NCBI GenBank assembly: GCA_903873655.1
Contig: CAIQPH010000042.1
Coordinates: 1 to 50,864, forward strand
From: an uncultured Holophagaceae bacterium
GTDB lineage: Bacteria; Acidobacteriota; Holophagae; Holophagales; Holophagaceae
DNA: 50,864 nucleotides
Direction of reading: 5' to 3'
Shown here piece after piece: positions 47,974 through 50,864 of this stretch. The notes beneath the pieces were generated by a model. It ran no database searches and was not told where the DNA came from. It was given only the letters and a program-made list of their open reading frames with translations. The position numbers and the translations under genes were made by a program. The stretch's first letter is position 1, and each line of letters starts with the position of its first letter.

Positions 47974-49929
47974 ATGAAACGCATCCTCCTCCTCCGCGGC
48001 GCCGAGCTCATCGTCTTCGCCTTCCTCGCCACCATTCCCATGCTGGTGGTGAACCCCTACGCGCTCGGCCTGCTCACCCTGCTGGCCATCTACGGCATCC
48101 TACTCATTGGCCTGGACGTCACCGTGGGCTACCTGGGTCAGGTGAACCTCGGCCATGTGGCCTTCCTTGGATTGGGGGCTTATGCTGCGGGGCTCGCCGT
48201 CACCAGGTTCGGCCTGGGCATGGGTCCGGCCCTGCTGGCCGCCATGGCCGTCGGACTGGTGTTGGGCGGCCTGCTGGCCCTGCCCGCCCTCCGCCTGGAC
48301 GGGCCCCAGTTCGCCCTGGCCACTCTGAGCTTCGCCGCCCTGAGCACCACTGCACTCAACGAGCTCGAAGGCGTTACCGGAGGAGCCCAGGGTCTTAGCC
48401 TCATCCGGCCTCCGGTCTTCGGCCATGTGATGACGCCGCCGCTCTTCTACTGGCTCTGCATGGCGCTGCTGGCTGTGGTCTGGATGCTCATGCGCAACCT
48501 ACTGGCGTCTCAGTGGGGCCGGGCCTTCGAGGCCCTGCGCGACAGTCCCATCGCCACGGACGCCATGGGCGTCGGCACCTACCGGCACAAAGTGGCAGCC
48601 TTCTCTCTGGGTTCGGGTCTGGGCGGTCTGGCGGGCGGGCTCTACGCCTTCAACTTCCAGTACCTCCAGCCCCAGAGCTATACCTACGACCTGATGATCA
48701 TCCTGCTGCTGGGGGTGGTGCTGGGGGGGCGCAAGAGCCTGTGGGGCGCCTTTGTCGGCGCCTCGGTCATCGTCCTGCTGCCCAACCTGCTTTCAAACCG
48801 CCACCTGTTCCAGATCTTCTCTGGCCTCGGCTTCGCCATGGCTCTGGCCGCGGGTGTGCGCGGGTTGGTGAAAAAAACCACGCGCCCCTTCCAGGCCCTG
48901 GCCCCTGTAGCAGCCATGGGCATCCTGGTGGTAGGTGGACTGGTGGTTGAGAACACCGAGAATTGGCGCAAGGCCATTTTCGCCCTGATGCTGTTCTCGG
49001 TGGTGGTGGGCCTGCCCGAAGGCCTCATGGGTTTCCTCTCCATCTTCCTGGCGAAGCTCTTCCGGGTACCCCACGCGCCCCTGCCGGAGCCCTCGGACCT
49101 GGGAACTGTATTGCCCTCCAGGGCCGCCGATGGCACACCCCTGCTCATATTGGATGATCTGAAGCGCCATTTCGGAGGCGTGAAGGCCGTGGATGGAATT
49201 TCCATGACCATCCGTTCCGGGGCCATCCATGGCCTCATCGGACCCAACGGCTCCGGGAAGAGCACCCTGGTGAACGTCATCTCAGGGTTGTATCCACCCA
49301 CTTCCGGTCGCGTTCAGCTGAGAGGCTCCACTCTGCCCTCGGGCAGCCTGTTCCGGGTGGCCCAGGCCGGCGTGGCACGCACCTTCCAGAACCTCCAGCT
49401 CTTTGGCGAACTCACGGCCATCGAGAACATCATGGTGGCCCTCAAGGGCGTTTACCGTAGCCCCTTGCCCTTGGTACTGCTGGGTCTGGGCCGCCCCGAG
49501 GAACGCCGGGCCCAGTCAGACGCCCTGGCCCTGCTGGACCTCATTGGATTGAAAGACCAGGCGCGCACGAAAGCCAAGGACCTCACTTACGGCGCCCAGC
49601 GGTTCCTCGAAATCGCCCGCGCCCTCGCCCGCAAACCAGACCTGCTCATCCTGGACGAACCTGCGGCGGGGCTGGCCCACCCCGATGTGATCCAGCAGAT
49701 CGAGATCATCCGGCGAGTCCACCAGCGGGGCATCTCCATCATCCTCATCGAGCATCACATGGACGTGGTGAGCGAACTGTGCGACACGGTGACGGTGTTG
49801 GATGGAGGCAGGATCATCGCTGAAGGCACCCCCGAGGAGGTCAAGCGCCATCCGAAGGTGGTGGAAGCCTATCTGGGCCAACCCATCCAGCCCGAGCTTT
49901 CCGGCGACGCCTCGCCACTTCCGGCGTGA
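47974..49929 (+). CDS. LivM-LivG fusion: permease and ATP-binding protein
   Basis: A 651-residue fusion. Residues about 1-300 are a LivM permease (L-G-Q-V-N-L-G-H-V-A-F-L-G-L-G-A-Y-A-A and the loop G-R-A-F-E-A-L-R-D-S-P-I-A). About 305-375 add two further hydrophobic stretches. The ATPase begins near 390: Walker A G-P-N-G-S-G-K-S-T (423-431), signature L-T-Y-G-A-Q (537-542), Walker B with Asp561-Glu562, and the H-loop H-H-M-D-V-V. It joins in one chain what are normally separate livM and livG products. It overlaps the GTG upstream of livF; its own start is 23 bases after livH. Confidence 0.93.
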   Translation: MKRILLLRGAELIVFAFLATIPMLVVNPYALGLLTLLAIYGILLIGLDVTVGYLGQVNLGHVAFLGLGAYAAGLAVTRFGLGMGPALLAAMAVGLVLGGLLALPALRLDGPQFALATLSFAALSTTALNELEGVTGGAQGLSLIRPPVFGHVMTPPLFYWLCMALLAVVWMLMRNLLASQWGRAFEALRDSPIATDAMGVGTYRHKVAAFSLGSGLGGLAGGLYAFNFQYLQPQSYTYDLMIILLLGVVLGGRKSLWGAFVGASVIVLLPNLLSNRHLFQIFSGLGFAMALAAGVRGLVKKTTRPFQALAPVAAMGILVVGGLVVENTENWRKAIFALMLFSVVVGLPEGLMGFLSIFLAKLFRVPHAPLPEPSDLGTVLPSRAADGTPLLILDDLKRHFGGVKAVDGISMTIRSGAIHGLIGPNGSGKSTLVNVISGLYPPTSGRVQLRGSTLPSGSLFRVAQAGVARTFQNLQLFGELTAIENIMVALKGVYRSPLPLVLLGLGRPEERRAQSDALALLDLIGLKDQARTKAKDLTYGAQRFLEIARALARKPDLLILDEPAAGLAHPDVIQQIEIIRRVHQRGISIILIEHHMDVVSELCDTVTVLDGGRIIAEGTPEEVKRHPKVVEAYLGQPIQPELSGDASPLPA

Positions 49930-49940
49930 AGGAGAATTCC

Positions 49941-50657
49941 ATGCTACAGGTGGAGAATCTCCATGCGGGCTACGGTGCCAGCGAAGTGCTGACTGGAACT
50001 ACTCTGGCCGTAAAACAGGGCACGCTGGTGGCACTCATCGGCGCCAACGGCGCCGGGAAAACCACGACCATGCGCGCCATCTCCGGCGGGCTCAAGCCCA
50101 GCCGGGGCCGGGTGCTACTGGACGGACGAGAGGTTCAGGGCCTGGATGCCTCCCGCATCGCGCGCCTGGGCCTCGCCCACGCTCCTGAAGGACGCAAAGT
50201 CTTCGGCCCGCTGTCCGTGGAGGACAACCTCCTGCTGGGGGCCTTCGGGAGACTGCCCCGGTTCTTCGGCTACCACGCTAAAGCCAAGGCGGACCTGGAG
50301 CGGGTCTACGACCTGTTCCCCAAATTGAAGGAGCGGACGAAGCAGGCTGCGGGCACGCTGTCGGGCGGAGAGCAGCAGATGCTGGCCATTGGCCGTGCCC
50401 TGATGGCCCGTCCCAAGGTGATGCTGCTGGATGAACCCTCCATGGGCTTGGCGCCGGTCATCATTCAGGAGGTTTTCCGCACCATCCTCCGCCTGAAAGA
50501 GGAAGGCATCACCCTCCTGCTGGTAGAGCAGTTCGCCAGGAGCGCCCTGGAAGTGGCAGACTACGCCTACGTCATGGAGCGCGGCCGCATTGCCATCGAA
50601 GGCACACCCGCCGAGCTGAGCCGCAACGAACGCGTCATCGCGGCGTATCTGGGCTAG
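49941..50657 (+). CDS. livF: Branched-chain amino-acid ABC transporter ATP-binding protein LivF
   Basis: A 238-residue ABC ATPase. Walker A G-A-N-G-A-G-K-T-T (34-42), the signature L-S-G-G-E-Q-Q, the Walker B V-M-L-L-D-E-P-S-M-G-L-A-P and the H-loop equivalent L-V-E-Q-F-A are complete. The A-x-A-P-E-G-R-K-V-F-G element is LivF-specific. The ATG was chosen because GGAGA lies eight bases upstream; a GTG 15 bases earlier has none. It is the second ATPase, working with the LivG part of the fusion before it. Confidence 0.94.
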   Translation: MLQVENLHAGYGASEVLTGTTLAVKQGTLVALIGANGAGKTTTMRAISGGLKPSRGRVLLDGREVQGLDASRIARLGLAHAPEGRKVFGPLSVEDNLLLGAFGRLPRFFGYHAKAKADLERVYDLFPKLKERTKQAAGTLSGGEQQMLAIGRALMARPKVMLLDEPSMGLAPVIIQEVFRTILRLKEEGITLLLVEQFARSALEVADYAYVMERGRIAIEGTPAELSRNERVIAAYLG

Positions 50658-50703
50658 GGAGCTTGGCCCGAACCCGTCTCTTGGGTTAGCATGGACCCCT
50701 GCC

Positions 50704-50778
50704 GCGGGCGTAGTTCAGTGGTAGAACGTCAGCTTCCCAAGCTGAATGTCGTCGGTTCAATCCCGATCGCCCGCTCCA
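50704..50778 (+). tRNA. tRNA-Gly (anticodon CCC)
   Basis: The acceptor GCGGGCG pairs with CGCCCGC, followed by T and an encoded CCA. The anticodon stem TCAGC/GCTGA encloses TTCCCAA with CCC at 50736-50738. The D arm (TAGTTCAGTGGTAGA) and T arm (GGTTCAATCCC) are normal. Confidence 0.95.
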
Positions 50779-50795
50779 ATCAATGCAGCACTGAC

Positions 50796-50828
50796 AAGGC
50801 CTTCCACCCACCCGGAAGGCTTTGTTTC
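50796..50828 (+). terminator. Terminator after tRNA-Gly
   Basis: AAGGCCTTCC and GGAAGGCTTT pair over 10 bp (one G-T wobble) around an 8-base loop, followed by GTTTC. An ATG at 50829 opens a frame to the right edge, but it has no ribosome site and only 12 codons are visible. Confidence 0.7.
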
Positions 50829-50864
50829 ATGTCCCGCTCTACTCTGAGCCTACTTGGGGCACCC

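Noticed and set aside
50829-50864. Possible gene start at the right edge
   Set aside because: Twelve codons only, no ribosome site, and it directly follows a terminator hairpin; cannot be judged.
1-50864. CRISPR arrays, rRNA genes, prophage or intact insertion sequences
   Set aside because: I looked for regularly spaced repeats, transposase or integrase motifs and rRNA signatures and saw none; the only mobile-looking item is the 271-bp element.

Overview
The window is a GC-rich, gene-dense chromosomal segment from a Gram-negative bacterium (LpxK, MurG, TolQ, TatA/TatC and an outer-membrane secretin are all present). The best guess is Acidobacteriota, class Holophagae (Geothrix/Holophaga-like). 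This rests on a secretin with a C-terminal cohesin-like domain, a GspG-type pseudopilin ending in a D-V-Y-S...Y-S-Q-W tail, and the general gene mix. It is an inference from protein character, not a database result.

Region 1 (about 0-8.5 kb) is accessory in feel. A five-gene leftward operon (periplasmic thioredoxin, FmdB zinc ribbon, CoA-disulfide reductase-rhodanese, hotdog thioesterase, YeiH exporter) looks like a reactive-sulfur module. It diverges from a rightward CopZ-CopA copper-export pair across an unusually AT-rich spacer. A cysteine desulfidase (CyuA) follows. A perfect dyad sits between the -35 and -10 of the sulfur operon promoter.

Region 2 (8.6-17.3 kb) is acyl-CoA metabolism with its control. 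An alpha/beta hydrolase, an acyl-CoA dehydrogenase and an AMP-forming acyl-CoA synthetase run leftward. Diverging from them are a GNAT/ADP-forming-acyl-CoA-synthetase fusion (Pat-like), an AcuB-like CBS-ACT protein and an AcuC-like deacylase. This is a complete writer/sensor/eraser set for lysine acylation, next to a synthetase that keeps the target lysine motif. The writer appears to have lost the ATP-binding core of its ATP-grasp domain.

Region 3 (17.4-24.3 kb) holds ruvA, a 2-hydroxyacid dehydrogenase, a TPR protein, an AT-rich 349-bp convergent spacer and smc.

Region 4 (24.5-30.4 kb) is a six-gene, overlapping operon for a type II secretion/type IV pilus-like envelope machine: an unknown protein in the PilM position, PilN-, PilO- and PilP-like proteins, a lipoprotein secretin with TPR and cohesin-like ends, and a GspG-like pseudopilin. 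A 271-bp element with 31-bp inverted ends lies between secretin and pseudopilin and supplies the pseudopilin start codon.

Region 5 (30.5-40.9 kb) is housekeeping: tRNA-Leu(CAG), rpsO with a structured leader, a Nudix hydrolase, a Sua5/YciO protein, a leftward tolQ - polysaccharide deacetylase - yaaA - DUF309 - nadB run, then ugd, an AtuA-C domain protein, tatA, tatC and murG.

Region 6 (41-50.9 kb) has etfBA (with a remnant of a second etfA 3' end), a small unknown gene, a cNMP-FHA protein, a free-methionine-sulfoxide reductase, lpxK, a branched-chain amino-acid ABC transporter (livK, livH, a livM-livG fusion, livF) and tRNA-Gly(CCC). No CRISPR array, rRNA or intact insertion sequence was seen.
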